In this document: positions 21,841 to 36,500 of the stretch, piece after piece
Numbering within the stretch: the stretch's first letter is position 1
Layout of the letters: every line of letters starts with the position of its first letter
Assembly: GCA_964036295.1 (NCBI GenBank)
Contig: OZ038463.1
Span: 2,356,001 to 2,420,000 of the forward strand
Origin: Plumapathes pennacea
Lineage: Eukaryota; Cnidaria; Anthozoa; Antipatharia; Myriopathidae
Length of the DNA: 64,000 bases
Direction: 5' to 3'
Notes under the pieces: model-generated
Database searches by the model: none
Told to the model about the DNA's origin: nothing
The model's input: the letters and a program-made list of their open reading frames with translations, nothing else
Made by a program: the position numbers and the translations under genes

Positions 21841-24534
21841 GGGGGGGGGTGTTCTGCAGGCCTATTTAACAAAAGTTCAAACGCGCAAGCTAGTAATTCC
21901 TTGGTGTTGTGGTCATGGCCTTGGAATGCTGTACTCGCATTCTTTTTCTCATTACTATTACTGTCGCTTACCACAAGAGGCTAAAGTCTCTGGGCTTCTT
22001 TGATTGCCGGGCGATATTACACGGTCGCTAAGAGTCCGTTCCGTACTAGTGCTGACTGGGAATCATGACACAGCAGCTCCAGAAGAAAATGCAAGTATGA
22101 TCCGGACGTACTAAGATTGATCAAGAGATCATTCAGCTCCGTCTGAGCAAGTTATTCAATATGAAGTTCCGCAGTTCTGTCATAAACGGTTCCGAAGTTG
22201 GGCAATCAGGAAGTCGGGATTGTGACGTCATGTGAGCTGAACTACTGTGCAATTTTTGTTCTAAATCAGTTTGTTCCAAGAAAATGGGAAACTACCCCGG
22301 CTGGGCAGGAGTCGCTGCATGCCTTTCCTTGGCATCTGATGCTTGAAACGGCAAACTTATCGAAATTTTGTCTTGTCTTCTTGTATTTTGTGCTAAAAGT
22401 ATGCCGATAAACTAGTTTCACGAGGCCATTTTTCACCTTGTTTGAGATCAAGGGGGGCAAGTGCGAAATCCCCAGCTGCTGAGTCATCTGCCTATTAACT
22501 AAACAAACACTCGAGATGCATGATGCACAAACGTCGGTGAGCTCAAGTGCTCTTTTTTAGACAAAGCCAAAGGTGTGCCTTTCAATGATGAATTCCGGTT
22601 CGCAAAATGTGCCCGACAGTTCCCTGGCTTGGGGTTTCATGCCTTCCAAAAGTGTAACATTTTTTACCACCGGAACCGGAAATATTTTAATTATTCGTTG
22701 TTGGTTTCACTTTTTGGTGGAGGACACGGGTCAGCTTCGCTTTTATCGTTCCCAGTTATCGCGGTTCAATCGGTCGGGCTCAAGAGTGGATACTGACCGT
22801 TTTTTGAATAAAATCGTTACTAAAGTAAGTACACACATGCACTAGCCGTTTTGTCCTTGACAAGCGTGAGATCGGTGAAATTAGGGCTACGTTTACACTG
22901 AAGCGAACGTCCATAAATTTACCGAACACTGCATGACACATGTGCACCCGGCTGCACAAATTAAAATTATCAGTCAACCTAATGTTTTTGTCTACATGAA
23001 AACGTATAGAAAATCGAAAGCTTGTTTTGGTCTTTAGAAAAAATACTATGCTAATCAGCAGCTTTTTCTCAAATGAGTCGGATGGAATTGGTTCGCCAAT
23101 TTCGGGAAGCCGTGAAAGTGGCGTTCGAGGATTTTAACGCGCGCGCAAAGGACTGTGGTTGATAGGGCCCTTCCCAGTTTTATGCAACCGAACCTTCTTG
23201 CAGCGGCCGAAATGTCCCCTGGGAAACGGAAACTGCGCGCAGAAGTGCCTTCGCGATTAGCACGAATACTCAATTATCTACCACAGAGTGCAAGTAATAT
23301 ATCATTTTGTGTTGATCCCGAGATGGCGGTTGAATTCTGCATCTACCAACTGAACAAGCGTCATTTATTTAAAGCAAATCAATGAATGTTTTAACATTTT
23401 CCACAATCTTTGCAAACTGGTTGGACGGAAACCCATCGAAGGATGCTTGTATTATCTAGCAGATGAAGAGAGTGCCTGTGCTGAAGCGAAACTTGAAGAC
23501 ACTAAATTCACCTCCTCCTTATTTAGTTCTGTGATTGTCTAGAATTTCAATACCCGACAACGGTAAAAGACATTTTTTTTTTGTGAAGATGGAAATTTTA
23601 GCCTTAAATACGATCATCACGACATTGTGGCATGAACAACATAAATGGTAAGTTTAAATTTCCTCTCGCATGGATTCATCCCGTATTTTAAATAACAGTG
23701 AAAAGGTGCATATTGTTATTATCTTGACTATTTTGACCCACATTTCTAACCAAATTCATGTGCGAAACAAACACAAACTCCGTTCGCTAACAAAGTAAGC
23801 ATTCCCTATCAGGGATGAGCCCCTGATCTCAGCTACACCGGTCAGCGACGCTCCACCATTCTCATGGGTTTGGGTCAAGGAGTTGGTTCCATCCAAGTCG
23901 CTCGAAAAGGAGCAACACCTTCCACGCGGCTAAACGTCAAGTCGATGTAACAGGCGTCACGGGTTCAGCTCAGAAGGCGTTGAATTTTTTCAGGCCCTTT
24001 TTTGCGCAGCTGCGTCAGGCAGCAGCTTCATAACCTCACGTCTAGCTTCTCTATATGCCGGTTGTTGCTTTGAAGCTTCAACGCTCACAACGCGCTCTTC
24101 AGTGTTCTTCATAGAGACGTAATTTGCATAATGTACGCATTATTTCCACATGAACAAAGCTGTTACCCATCAAGAGACTGATTCCACTGGTCGCACCTTC
24201 AAGTTTCATTTAACATTTCAGAAGTTGAACGTTCAAATTTCTAAATTAAATCAACTCCTTGGCCAGAGAATGGTTCAGTCAATCGGTGATCTCGGGTCCA
24301 TTCCAGACCTGTAGCATCCGGGAACTTCAATGAATAATCATTTGAGGCTGCTGAAAACAATTCCATAGCAGCTGCTATGAAGACGAAGTATGCGCTTCAG
24401 TTTGGTTTATAAATTGTAGACTACATACTGCAGAACAGGTACAAACGGATGGCTGATACGCATGGCACGTGATCTTTGACGTCAGCTACAGGTCTAGAAT
24501 TGGAGCTGAAGACCTGCAGCAGTTGCCCTGGCTA
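20622..24534. other. Intergenic: promoter side of the death-domain gene and 3' side of the formin gene
   Basis: The bases just above 20621 are the likely 5'UTR and promoter of the death-domain gene. The bases below 24535 should include the formin 3'UTR. The interior holds poly-T tracts (about 21222-21249 and 21567-21591), a (GT)n(G)n tract and diverged repeats. Open frames such as 20720-20986 lack recognisable domains or splice partners. I support no gene here. Confidence 0.5.
21795..21850. repeat. Compound (GT)n-(G)n microsatellite
   Basis: About 14 GT units run straight into about 26 G. It generates spurious poly-Cys/Val/Gly frames. Confidence 0.95.
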
Positions 24535-27500
24535 TCAGTTGGTAGTCCCCCTATTATTGGCGTAGAAACAAAGTGCATCCATCCAGGAGCGAGCCTCGTC
24601 GACATTAACAGCCCGCAAACTCCACTCTCTCTCTTCAGTCCTAATAACAATCATACTGGGATCCTGTTCATCCAACTCAACGGGACATCCTCGCAGGTAA
24701 ATCGAGTGGATAATTTTGCCGTCGGGCTTCTTGTAGTAGTGTAAGTGTCCCCCTTTCGTCAGCTCAAAAAACCGCGTGTCCCATTTGGGGGTCTGGTGCT
24801 TCCCGCCACTCAGCTTGTCCAGGTATCCTTGTTTTGTAGGTTTTGGCAGAGTCAACGGTTTGGGAGCCGTCTGTGGTTTCTTGGTGCTCAGCTGGGAAGA
24901 AGGAAATGACACAGAAATCAATAAAACGAATGACGGGTGACTCGTTCAAAAAACTGATAGAGAGAACGGTAATTGTGAACGGTAACTATGCACTGACAAC
25001 GCGGAAATACTTTCTTGACGTCACTTCCGTTGGTCAGCGTTCGCCGCCATTTTTTTTAATAACTCGGTCTAACTCTGCAACGTGTACAAGCCCCGAATTC
25101 TTGTGCACAACTTATATTATAGAAAATTCCTTGAACTAACTCATACTTTAGTATCGAGTCCTAGTGTTGGGTTTCTTGGCTAATTCTTGAGATTTTACGA
25201 GCGTTACAGAAATGAACTATAAAATCTGCACTTCAGTCCACAGTTTTGTGCAATTACCGCTGACTCCAAACTAAGGTAACCGTACGGCTAAAAAAGGTAT
25301 TTCCGCGGTGTCAGTGGCATTAGTCGGTAAGTGGTCGGTTACGTACTCGGTACGTGGTCGGTACGTAGTCGGTTACGTAGTAGGTAAGTGTCGTTATGTA
25401 GTCGGTAACGCGGTCGGTAGATATGTTACAGATTATGTTCGCAATTACCGGGTAGAACCGAACAAAGGTTTACATGAAAATACAAGCCTCGCCCTCTCCA
25501 CTTACCTGCTTTTGGACCACTTTTGGTGAAGACGCCGCATTACTATTTCCAGGTTTTGAGTCAGGCAATTTCTACAAATCACAAGATATTATTTATGCAC
25601 ATCAGTCTGGCTCGAAAACAGTGATTTAATTTTACAAATAAATCTCAGTTTGAAGAAGTCAGTGTTATCAATAGACTGCTCGGACAAGAACTTGCTGAAC
25701 CTCTGGGCACTTCTATTCTCGTAACAATTATTTCTTAGAAGTAGGATAATAACAAGGCGTATGTTGATATGAACACAAATGTATCAAAACGGGACGTTTG
25801 AACCAGCAATGAACTATAAGCCAAAAAGAAAAAAAAAAAAAAAAAAAAAAAAGAAGAAGAAGAAGAAGAAAAAAAAAGAAAAACAATATTATAGTATAAC
25901 GCCATCCAGATAGCGCCAGTAAAACGTTTGATAAAGTCTGATTTGCGCTGAATCTCTCTTATTTCCTTCCAGCCCTGGTCTCCCAACCCGCCCTGCGCAG
26001 AATATACAAATAGGACATGTTTTATGATAATACTAAATAGTTCTGTCCGTCTAATCAGCTTAAACCAAAGAGAGAGAGAGATGATTTGCAATGTTCTCCA
26101 TGAACTACGTACTGCACCTTAACATGTAGTGAAAGGATAAGTTTGTCTCTAATCACTAAACGGGCATTGAAGGATTTTGGTTTATAATAGGCAAACGACC
26201 TCACCTGTAACTTAAAAGGATTTGCCGCATCAACGCAGTCATTCTCCGTCGACGCAGAGGTTGACACAGAACTAGACGACGGGGTGCTTGAAATTGAAAC
26301 CGTGTCCTATAACGAAAAAAAAAAACTGCATGAAAACCAGGTATGGAGGACAAACGAAAGAAACAAAAGATAGTACTTTACCGACAGGAACAAACAAACT
26401 CCAGAATATTCTACAAGTGAGGCAATACGAGCAGTCGGCTAAACTGCATGGAAACACAAACGCGACCCCAAACGGACCTATACTACGGCGAAAACGAGTA
26501 ACCGCAAAACACAATCACCACCGCCTTCAACCCTTTCATTTCCAAGCTTAAAATACAGATTCCTCCAAACCTTTTAAGAAGGAACTGTATGAGCGATGTA
26601 GGGAGAATTGATAGTTTAATCAGCTTTCATTTAAGCAAGGTATCAGCTAAGTTCTCCTTACTGCATGGCATATATCTGGTCAGAAACTGAAGGAGAAATT
26701 TGAAGTTGATCACTCTTGGGAGTCAAAGGGTCAATTCGCAAAACGCACCCAAATTCAACCGCCAACACAACGAGTAAACAGATCACTGCTACACGCTCTA
26801 ACAGCAAAGAAAACAGGATGATCAAAAACAGCTGCTTACCTCGTTTGATGACGTGCTGCCCAGAACAGACGCATTACTAAAACAAGACAAACTGTTCATT
26901 TAAAACCCATCTGTTTCCGCGAGCGCTTAATCTACAGCTCTGAATCTGTTTGTATGAGAAATGTCGATACGTTCTTTCTCGTGTTAAGGTTCTATTTGTT
27001 TGTTCGAGGAATGAATGCATCAGCGTCAGGCTAAACTGGCAATTTCCGAGATGCATGTTGCCTCTGTTTGAAAGCGAGGCCTATTGTGAAACCTTTCGTG
27101 CAAACCAAACTAATTTTTATAAAAAAAGAAGTCCCTCACTAGGCCTCGTTTTGAGACAGAGGCAACAGGCATCTCAAAAATGGCCTCCTCAACCATGATG
27201 CTTTGCGGGCTCAGTCGTTATCCGAGTGACCTGAAACTCAAGAATGTTCAAGTTGACGTCGCTGCCCTTACGCCCTCTTTTTTTATCGTGGTATTCGTTG
27301 TATGGTCTATTACAACAAATCTAAATAGGACGTTCCTGTTCAATTGTGCCCTTTGAATATTCAAGCGACATGTTCCCCGTTGAGGGATATAAAGCGACCG
27401 AGGTTTTGTATTTGAGATTGTACTTGAGATTGTAGGGATGTTTCTGTCAACTCACATTGGCTTCTTCTTGGACCCAGTCTGTTGGCGTTCGCTCCGCAGC

Positions 27501-30500
27501 GCCCTGTCGAACTGACCCATGAAAGTGCTAACGGCGCCCATCAGCTCCTCCGAGTCAGCGGTCGTCTGCTCGCCGAACTGAACCTGGAAAAGAAAAGTCA
27601 TCAATCGGCAAGCTGTGCTGGTGACTGGGCACCACTGTACTCTGCACTGTTTATTGTGCTGTTGTTTCTTTTCGCATGGCTGTGAACCCCAGATTTCAAG
27701 TATCATACAAGTCAGACGGAATCAAGATTCTTTTAACTGGGGCTTAGTTTCCCGAGCCTTTAACAGCCAACAACATATTGGCATTTCCGCTGCGAAAGGA
27801 CGCGCGGGTCCGTACCGCAAGTTATGGTCCGTTACATTGACCAATCAGAGCGTGCGTACTATATGCTTTTGTTACAAGCTCAAAAGTCCGGTCAAGCGAG
27901 ATGAATAAATCCCTGTCTAGAATTTTTAGCTACACGGCTTCCATGTTCAGTGTTTATGTCCTTGCTCTGGTTTCCCTTCTTAAAAGTTAAGCCATACGAA
28001 AACGAGAGCATCTGGCGTTGCCCACTAAGTGAAACAAGGGACTAAAGATATATGGACGTACCAGTAACTTATTGTAAATCTGCTTCATTTGCTTGCACTT
28101 GCTACACAAATCCTCGAGCCTTCCTTCGTATTCACTGAAAAATTCCTACAACACTTGTCAAGGCTTTAATACAGTCTTGCGTTAACACGAGATCCTTAAT
28201 ACGACCAGACAAACTACATGTAATGTTCGTGGGATCGAGTTAGTCAAAACAATTCTAAACACGTGTCATGACTGAAACCACGTCATAAGTAGTCCAGACT
28301 AAACGTGATCAAAGGGAAATGTTTCAACTTTATCATATTGAACATGTTTCGCATTTGATGTGGCCGCAGTGTTAAACTGTCAGGAAAGGACTGCTATTCC
28401 TTGCCAAAAGTTGTGTTAAACTTGCGTTCGCGTATCAACAGAAAAACATGGGTTTATCCACTAGAAATTTGCTGTAAAAAGCTGATGTCTAGACCATTAG
28501 CTCTTTGTTAAATAGACAGAAAAAGCCAATATCACAAACTATAACCCACAGAAAGGCTGGAGTACCAGTCTTATCCAAAAACCCAGCAAAGGATACTTCA
28601 ACATCTTTGACAAACTTGACGTCCCGAGGTTCAGTTTGTGGTCGTTTCAAAAACAGGTCATTGCTGTGTTTCTTTATCTTTGTGAGGTCCTTCTTCATGA
28701 CTAAAAGCCAAAATAGGACGTTAAACAAACCAAAGTATACGAAACAGGAAATGACGCAAGTTCTGGACAGAGCACTTTTCGATTGACCATGGAAGTAGAC
28801 GGTACATGTGGTTGCACTTTCCTTTTGCACTTCTAAGCACAAAACAACAACAACTATGACGTACACCTGACGTATAGCGTACCTTCAACTTCCGCAGACA
28901 AGCCTTTTATAGATACTATTTGTTGAAACAAAAAGAGTTAAGACAGTTAATACATTTTCATCTTCGTTGATTTGCCGCAAAAAAAAAAGGATATCATGAA
29001 AGAAATAAACATTGTATAGCATCGACCTCTACCTTTCGCAGCCTCGGGGACACTTTTCAAGTCAGTAGTGAAGTCCAGCGAATCTGCGTCAGTTTTCTGG
29101 AGCTGACCAATCAAAAATTTCAACAAATTCACTTTCTTGTTCTTGCCTCGGATATCCACCAACTAAGCGAATAGAAGAAACCTGTAGTTACTAAAAACCC
29201 CATAAAACAATGACAGAGACGTTTGGGATTTAATAGTTACAATTTTTCCGCACGTCAAAACACACTTTATTTCCATTACCATAGTCACATACCAGTGCAT
29301 CAATGCATTTGAGACCTGTACCCGTAAAGCTTTGCAGCCTCCGAGTTTCATCAGATTAAAATTCGTTTAATTAATGGTGCTAGAACAATAGCCCACTTGT
29401 AAAATACAAGATTGTGTAAATAAATGCTTTCTGAATCGGCCCCTGGAGTGAGAGAGAGCACCAGTGAACACATCCGCTGGTTCATTGTGTGTCCGCAATC
29501 TCAAGTGCGTGACGTAATCTTGCTCATGCTCGATAGAAAATCAAACGTAAGCATTAGCATACCCTGCGTAGCAAGCGTTTCCCCTCGATACGAAGAGCAT
29601 ACGACGACTTTTGGCCGCGCGAAAAATGGGGCGAGCGCAAAAATTGGGGCGAAAGGGAGGGGCGTCCTTTTTGCGCTCGTCCCAATTTTCGCGCGGTCAA
29701 AAAATCGAAAAAGTCTCGAGTGTACACGGAAACACTTGTTACACAGAATAGCATTAGCATTACATACGTACGTACCTTTGGGAGTGTAGTGAGTTTGAAA
29801 CCATGCGCTGCCCTGTTTGTGCCGCCGTTCAGAATATTTCCGATAGACAGCACGTACTGCAGCACCATCAGGAACTTCTTACTGTCGTGCAACTCGTGGC
29901 AGGCTCGGAGGAGATTTTCCACGGCCTAAAACGCAAGTAAAGATCATCACGACAACAAAACATACAATGCTTAGACAGTTCCGAGGAGAGACGGACCTCC
30001 CTGAACGCAACCGTTTCATTCTTTCACGAGCCGCCATCCACAACCGCGTACAAAACATTTAAAGATAAACCGGTATTTACAAGTTTTTACAAGCACATGT
30101 CACAAAGACTTTATACCGCTGGTCGTTTACGAAACCTCTGATTACATCCGCTGGCTCATTGCGCATCCGCAGTGTAAAGGATGTAATTCCTGCGATTAAA
30201 CAGTTGCATGCAGGAGGGTCATTTCTGCTCGGTAGCTCTGTCTAGCAGGGACAATAAGGGCCAACATGTTTAGATTTACTGTAATACATTTTATTGGCTA
30301 TATTTCATACCATAGGTATGGAAGTGCTACTTACAGGTTGTAGCTCTTCAAACTGGACAGGAAACTCCATCAGGACGAGAAGGAGATCGAGCCGCTTTTC
30401 CAGATCAGGGATGTCGCAGAGCTGTGAAGAAACCAGAAAGCAGTCAGACGACACGTGGAAGAATTCCTGCGGCCAGCTGTTCAAAGCTCAATCACGATGA

Positions 30501-33500
30501 TCTGGGGTTTAGTTTTACTTCAAAGTTTTCACTCGTTGAACAAAATTTCTGTAAATGTTGTACTAATCTAAATTAAACTTATCAATTGTTGTTCCTTTTG
30601 CTTTCGTTTTTACCCAAAAATCTGGCATTTTCGTTCGCAGGAAAGTAGCTTAACCAACTGAGTTCCTAAAAATGATCAAAATACATGTTCTCCTTACTAC
30701 GTCAGAGCAGAAACCTGCAGTACGGTATGGAGAAATTAGTATCTGATCGCTTTAACAGCAGGCAGCTGATCCAAATTTCGACTTCTCTTCACGTCATCCA
30801 TATTGTCTCTTCATAAATGGTGGGAAGAATTTGTATTAAGTCTGATCGAGCTTTGAACACGGCGGTGTTTTCTGCTGATTAATTCCTACACAGGACTCTC
30901 CTACTACAACATGTTACTGCCGACTTGTCCATTGACCCAGTGTCTGCTTACTTGCTTGATTGCCTGCCTTAACGTTACCCACAATACTCTCGTTTTGCTT
31001 TGATCAAGCGCGTGCTAACATTCGAAACGGGAGCCACTGAAAGCACAATCGCATCTCCCTGTCCTCGATACAATCACCGCATGCTCTTCTGTTTCGCTCC
31101 CCAAACTAGTTTTTACAGGGACTAGCATTCCACTGTATATCTGTACAGATGTCTGTCTGTCTGACTAATACTCTCTCAACTCCTCTCTGTTTTGCCAGTC
31201 AGTCTGTCTGTCCGCTGTTGATTTTACCCTTAACATAAACTGATCCTCTGGCAGCAGTGAGCTGGTGTCGTCCTTGTAGTTCCTGTACATTTCCTGCTCC
31301 TCGGTGGTTGGAAGAAACCTGGCAATAATGGTAAATGTCACCGGTCGAAAAGGCATCGTATTATCGCAGCTAACAGTTCCATCTGTACGAGATCATCTCT
31401 CAGCTAAAAATGCTAGTCGAGTTCTCGACCCTTCCCTCCCCTTCCTGACGACTAGACGCTTGATGCCCGTGACGCCACAAGACAGACACCATTCACTCTA
31501 AGCCAAGTTCAAACATCGAACTTTTCATGTGCCGACTCCTCAGTGCATTGTTTGAGCTCATCTGCATTGATTTTGGCTTGTGAACCGGGCCTAAACTGTT
31601 GCCAAATTGAAGGCCAATCACTCTGAGGGCTTACACTACGCGCAGTTTGAATTTCAGAACATCCCCTACATTAATGACAGATTATATTTGATAGGAGGGA
31701 ACGGTACAGTAAGTATGCAACCCCAAAATTCGAGGGACGAAACTGACTTAACCAGGGGACAGATCAATAAAACTTTTACATGTGTATTTTACAAGTTTAC
31801 AAGACCAATCTCCGCTCACGCTAAAACACACTTTCCGATACTGCGGGCAAATACTGTTACAACAGCCTTTCCAGACTTTTATGTACTAAAATACATCTAA
31901 TTGACTCTATTATAGCTTTGGCTGAATGAGCTAAATTGGTGGGCTACCTTTTCAGAGCGATAACATGATCCATTGGTAGCGCCCCTTCCTCCTCTCGGAA
32001 CAGACTCAGTTTGTGTTCTATCTCTTTCGAAGTCAACTTGAAACCGCTCAAAAAGATTCCTGTATAGAAGAGCATTTAGCCATATGAAGTGCACGCAGAA
32101 AATCATAATTTGATCTCAAACGACGATCTGCTTACCAAGATTCTGAGCTCTCCTCGGGTCCAGCAGGCACTTGGAAGAAGGTTTAGCAGTTACTGGGTAC
32201 AACAACAACAACAACAACAGCAACAACAACAACGACTTTTAAATATTTAAGTACTAGTAGTAGTAAAAGTAAACAAGCATTACATAACAGAAGCTTAACA
32301 AAAAGAAGTATTTTCTGTCAACTGAAATATCCAGATTACAATGAACGTACCGCAGAGCTAATTTTGACCCATTTTTCATTTTACAAGACAGCACTTTACG
32401 GAGAGGCTCACCTGCCGCCTGCGGTTTTTCTTTCTCCTCTATCTGAAAAAAGTCCTCCAACATTTCTATGTCGATGCTCTTCGATTTGTCTTCGACAGTC
32501 ATCCACATGGAATTGGCAACCTGTTGGGAGCCATTGAAAAACGAAGTGACCCAGGTAAACAACAAATAAGGCACCAAAACTAAACAGTTGTTAATCTAGT
32601 CCCACAATTTTTTTTTTGACTTTTTTTTTATAATTCGATATTTTTGTTTCACTTTTTGTTTCTGCTTGTTTTTGTTTTTTCCTTTTCTACTAACCGATGG
32701 AAAATGTTAAGCACAGTCAAACCTGTATTGAGCGCACACCCCTTGGACAACTGTCCACTTAATACAGGGTGTCCGCTTAATGCAGGTTCGACTGTATAAT
32801 TAGCTGGCGACGTTATATGTAAACAACAACAACAAAGCACGTACCAACGCTGCTGGAACTTTGTTCCAAAACAGAGGCCTCAGTTTGAGTTTGGACTGAA
32901 TACCAGGTACCGGAGGAAGATTAGGATTCAAGCCTCCTGGGGGAGGAGGTGGGGCAGGTATTCCACCTGGAGGGAGAGGGGGTGGGGGTGGCGCAGTGTT
33001 CGAAGGGGCTTCGTCGTCAGACGCTGAAACACAAAGTTAGTAATCAAGAGAAAGACGAAAATGGAAAACTAGGACCAAGGACCGTATGATACATTTCTGA
33101 TGGGAAACTGAATGAGAAAAGGTTGATCCCGGGGGGTAAAAGGGTTAAGGTCCTGCCTGTCTATTCTGTCTATGTATATTCACTGCTGAAATCACATCAG
33201 ATCGACAGAAAGACGCCGCCACATTTACCTGTCTCTTCCGTTCTTTTCTGTACTGACAGCAACACGACGCCACCTTCAGACTTCGTCTCCTTCAGGTAAC
33301 TCCGCCGCTCCTGAATCGCTTCCTCTATGCTCGTACAGCCCATCCCGCCTGCATCAATTTGCGTTTCGATACTCGGACTTTCTGGGGTCCCTTTTTCTTG
33401 CTCTCTCTTCATCGACGCAGATTTCTTCTTCTTACGAGAACCTCCGGCATCGTGTTCATCTTGCTCAACACAATCAAACTCGACAATGTCTGACGCCACC

Positions 33501-36500
33501 TCGCCATGTGAAAGAGGAATATTTTTGAGTCTAAAATTATCATACGCACCAGAATACGCAACTTGTGGTCTCCGATACACGTCCTCGAGTGCTTTTTGTG
33601 GTTCTTGGCCGGTAGCGCCCGGTTTTGGGGGACGCCTGGGTAGAGCTTGCCCCTGGGAATCCCCCTGTAATATCACCAGGCCCCCTCCCGGCCCTGGGGG
33701 ACTTTGGGGTCCAAACCCGGGCACGGAAGGAGAACAATATCCCTCCGATGGACTTTCGACTTGTGGGCCTCGAGAGAAAATGCTCACAGTTTCGTAAGGG
33801 CTCACGTGTCGCTCTGAAGGGCTTCCAATTTTAGGGGATTTTGCCGATGGGGAGAGACATTCTTGCCTTCCGCTTGGGTAAGGTGCTCTTACTGGAGGAG
33901 CAGGTGGAGAAGTAGATGGCGGTGGGCTGGAGTCTTTGGAGGAAGGTGAGTCTCTCTTGAGCATATTCACTGATTCATATCCGTCACCTCCAGGCATTGA
34001 AGAAATGTAGCTGCCATGCGGTGGGCTTGTCCTGCTGCGTTCTAGTGATTTTGCTTTCATTTGTTGTCTCCTGAGAAGGACAGGACAACTTTAATCGCAA
34101 CCAAAGCATTAATACTCTAGTTCCTTGATTAGGACATTCGTTTAATCGAGGGCAAGCAAGAAATGCAGCACTCCTTTTAACGAGTGATTTATCCTCCCTC
34201 AAAAAAACTGATGTCTTTTGCAGTATAAGAACGCGTATCCTATTGGTTATATCACATAAATCCCTAAGTGGTCTAATGTTAAAAGCTCCCTTGCAGTGCC
34301 AGCAAATTTCAAGAACTGACAGATATTTGTAGGATATTTATAAGGATTATTTAGACTAAGACTTGCTCTTGTAGTCTGTAAAGTAATGTTATTTACAAAA
34401 CATAGCCGAGGATTTAAACCCAGAGCTACCGTGTGGCAAATTCAGTTAGTGGTCAGAGCGGGACTTGAACCTGGGACCTCCGTATTTCAAGTCCGGCGCC
34501 CTAACCACTCCGCCACGCCGCCTTTGTCGAGTCCATAGTTACATTCACACCAACTAAAAATATCAACCAATTTATGTTGCAGAGAGATTGATGCCGAATG
34601 GCTGCGGTGATCCCACACTTACATCGCCCATGACAGAACTCCTGTCCTGACCTGGGTATCCAGATTTTTCACCACATCCTTGACTTTCTTCACCTGTAAA
34701 ACGAAATGTCAGGTAAAATAATTACAATAAATAACATGCAGAATTCAGTGTTAATATTGGGTATCTGTGCTTGCACACTTCATAATGTACAAGAGAATGC
34801 TGACATCTGAATTGTCAAAACAGAAAACGTAATACCAGTGCACAATATATCCCTCTATGTTTCCTTATAACCCTTTCACTCCCAAGCTCAAAATACAGAT
34901 TCTCCTAACTTTTTAAGAGCAAAATGTATGAGTAATGTAGTGAGAATTGATAGTTTAATGAGCTTTCATCTTAGCAAGTTATCAAAAGCCAAGTTCTCCC
35001 TACTGTATCATATATGTTTCTGGTCAGAAACTGAAGGAGAAAATCAAATCAAAGTGGATCACTATTGGGAGTGAAAGGGTTATAATAGGGTTTACGTTAT
35101 AATATTCCCACCTGAATTGTTGCAGAAATCGGTGCATTTACCACAGACAAAACTGATGTCAGTTGTTCCAGCTCCTGTACAAACAGAAACTTCTCAGGCT
35201 TCGTATTATATGGAGAAGAGTTGTCCCAGGGACCCAAGACACCCCGGGCCCATGCTAACTCTTCATACATTTCCAAGTACACTGTACAATCACACTTTTT
35301 GGGGGATATTTGAAGAATATAGTTTGTTTCGAGCCATATCAGTAGGTAGACAAAATAGGAGAAGGATGGCTGAAAAAAATCACCGAAAGACCACGATCGG
35401 CGATACGTACGTACGCGGAGGAGAAAGTTTGCCATGATTTCGATCCGTGACACTTGTTCGGACTTTTCCGAACTTCTGCGATGTCTCACAAAACTCTTGA
35501 AATTTCGATTGACCTTAAGAATTTTCGTCAAATTTTCGCGCGGGCGATGCTAAAGTTCGTTCGAAATTTTCGCTCGGATCTGGGAAGTTTTGATTGACCT
35601 TGCGAAATTTCGTTGAATAAGCATTTTACAGCTCAACAATCTCTGTGATAGATGTCACATACAATAATTAATATCCTTACCCTTTGAAGTGTCTGCACCA
35701 CACCTTTCACATATTGTTCTTGCTCGTCAAATGTGTAAGCAACAGCTAGTGTAAAGACAAGTTACGTTCAGTACCTCATGTCCAATTCAATCACCTCAAC
35801 TCCCCACCCTCATCCAACCCTGATACGATCCCCATGTGTAACACAAAGCGAGACTCTAAAGATGTCTACAGAGAAAGATTACACTCAAGTTGTTATCAGG
35901 AAGTTACATTACTTTGCATGTACACAAATTCATTGATTATACTCATGTTTATTGTACCTGTTTCATCAATTACACTTGTGCTTACTTTACCTGTTTCATC
36001 AGAAAGCGATGGTCCTCTTGTTCTCCTGGGCATACGATCAATTAACGATGCTTCATCAATGGCCTACCAGCAAGAATAAAACTTATACATTCAACACATT
36101 TCACCATTTCCATTTCCATAAACAATTTTGACTCATTACACTAGATACAATGCTTCTACAGTGCTGCCTGCACATAACAGCTCACCTCTTCTCCCGCATA
36201 TGTGCTACTGGTTCTGACTTATACTGGCAAGTACTCGTCAACAATTTGATTTCGACCGAAACCACAGCCACAGCTACTCATCACTCACGAGTTGAGTCAA
36301 GGCAAAATCTGATAGACATTTGTACTTCTCAAGGCTATCTTACGAAAAGGTTTATGCTTTGCTTCTTGTTGGCTGCACTTGTTTATGTACAGTACCGGTA
36401 TGCAAGAATGTATGTTCACTGACCTGAATCCATTCATCTCTCTCATTCTCAATGGCAGCAATATCTCTGGAATTGTTCAAATTTACAACACGAAAACTGC

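Noticed and set aside
25905..25990. Possible extra formin exon (frame containing GDQGWKEIREIQRK)
   Set aside because: There is a plausible acceptor but no donor in phase; exons 28 and 29 already join in phase without it.
33327..33797. Plus-strand 156-codon frame
   Set aside because: Shadow of the large Pro/Ser-rich exon of the formin.
34440..34524. Possible functional tRNA-Ser
   Set aside because: Acceptor ends do not pair and the long variable arm is missing; better explained as a SINE head.
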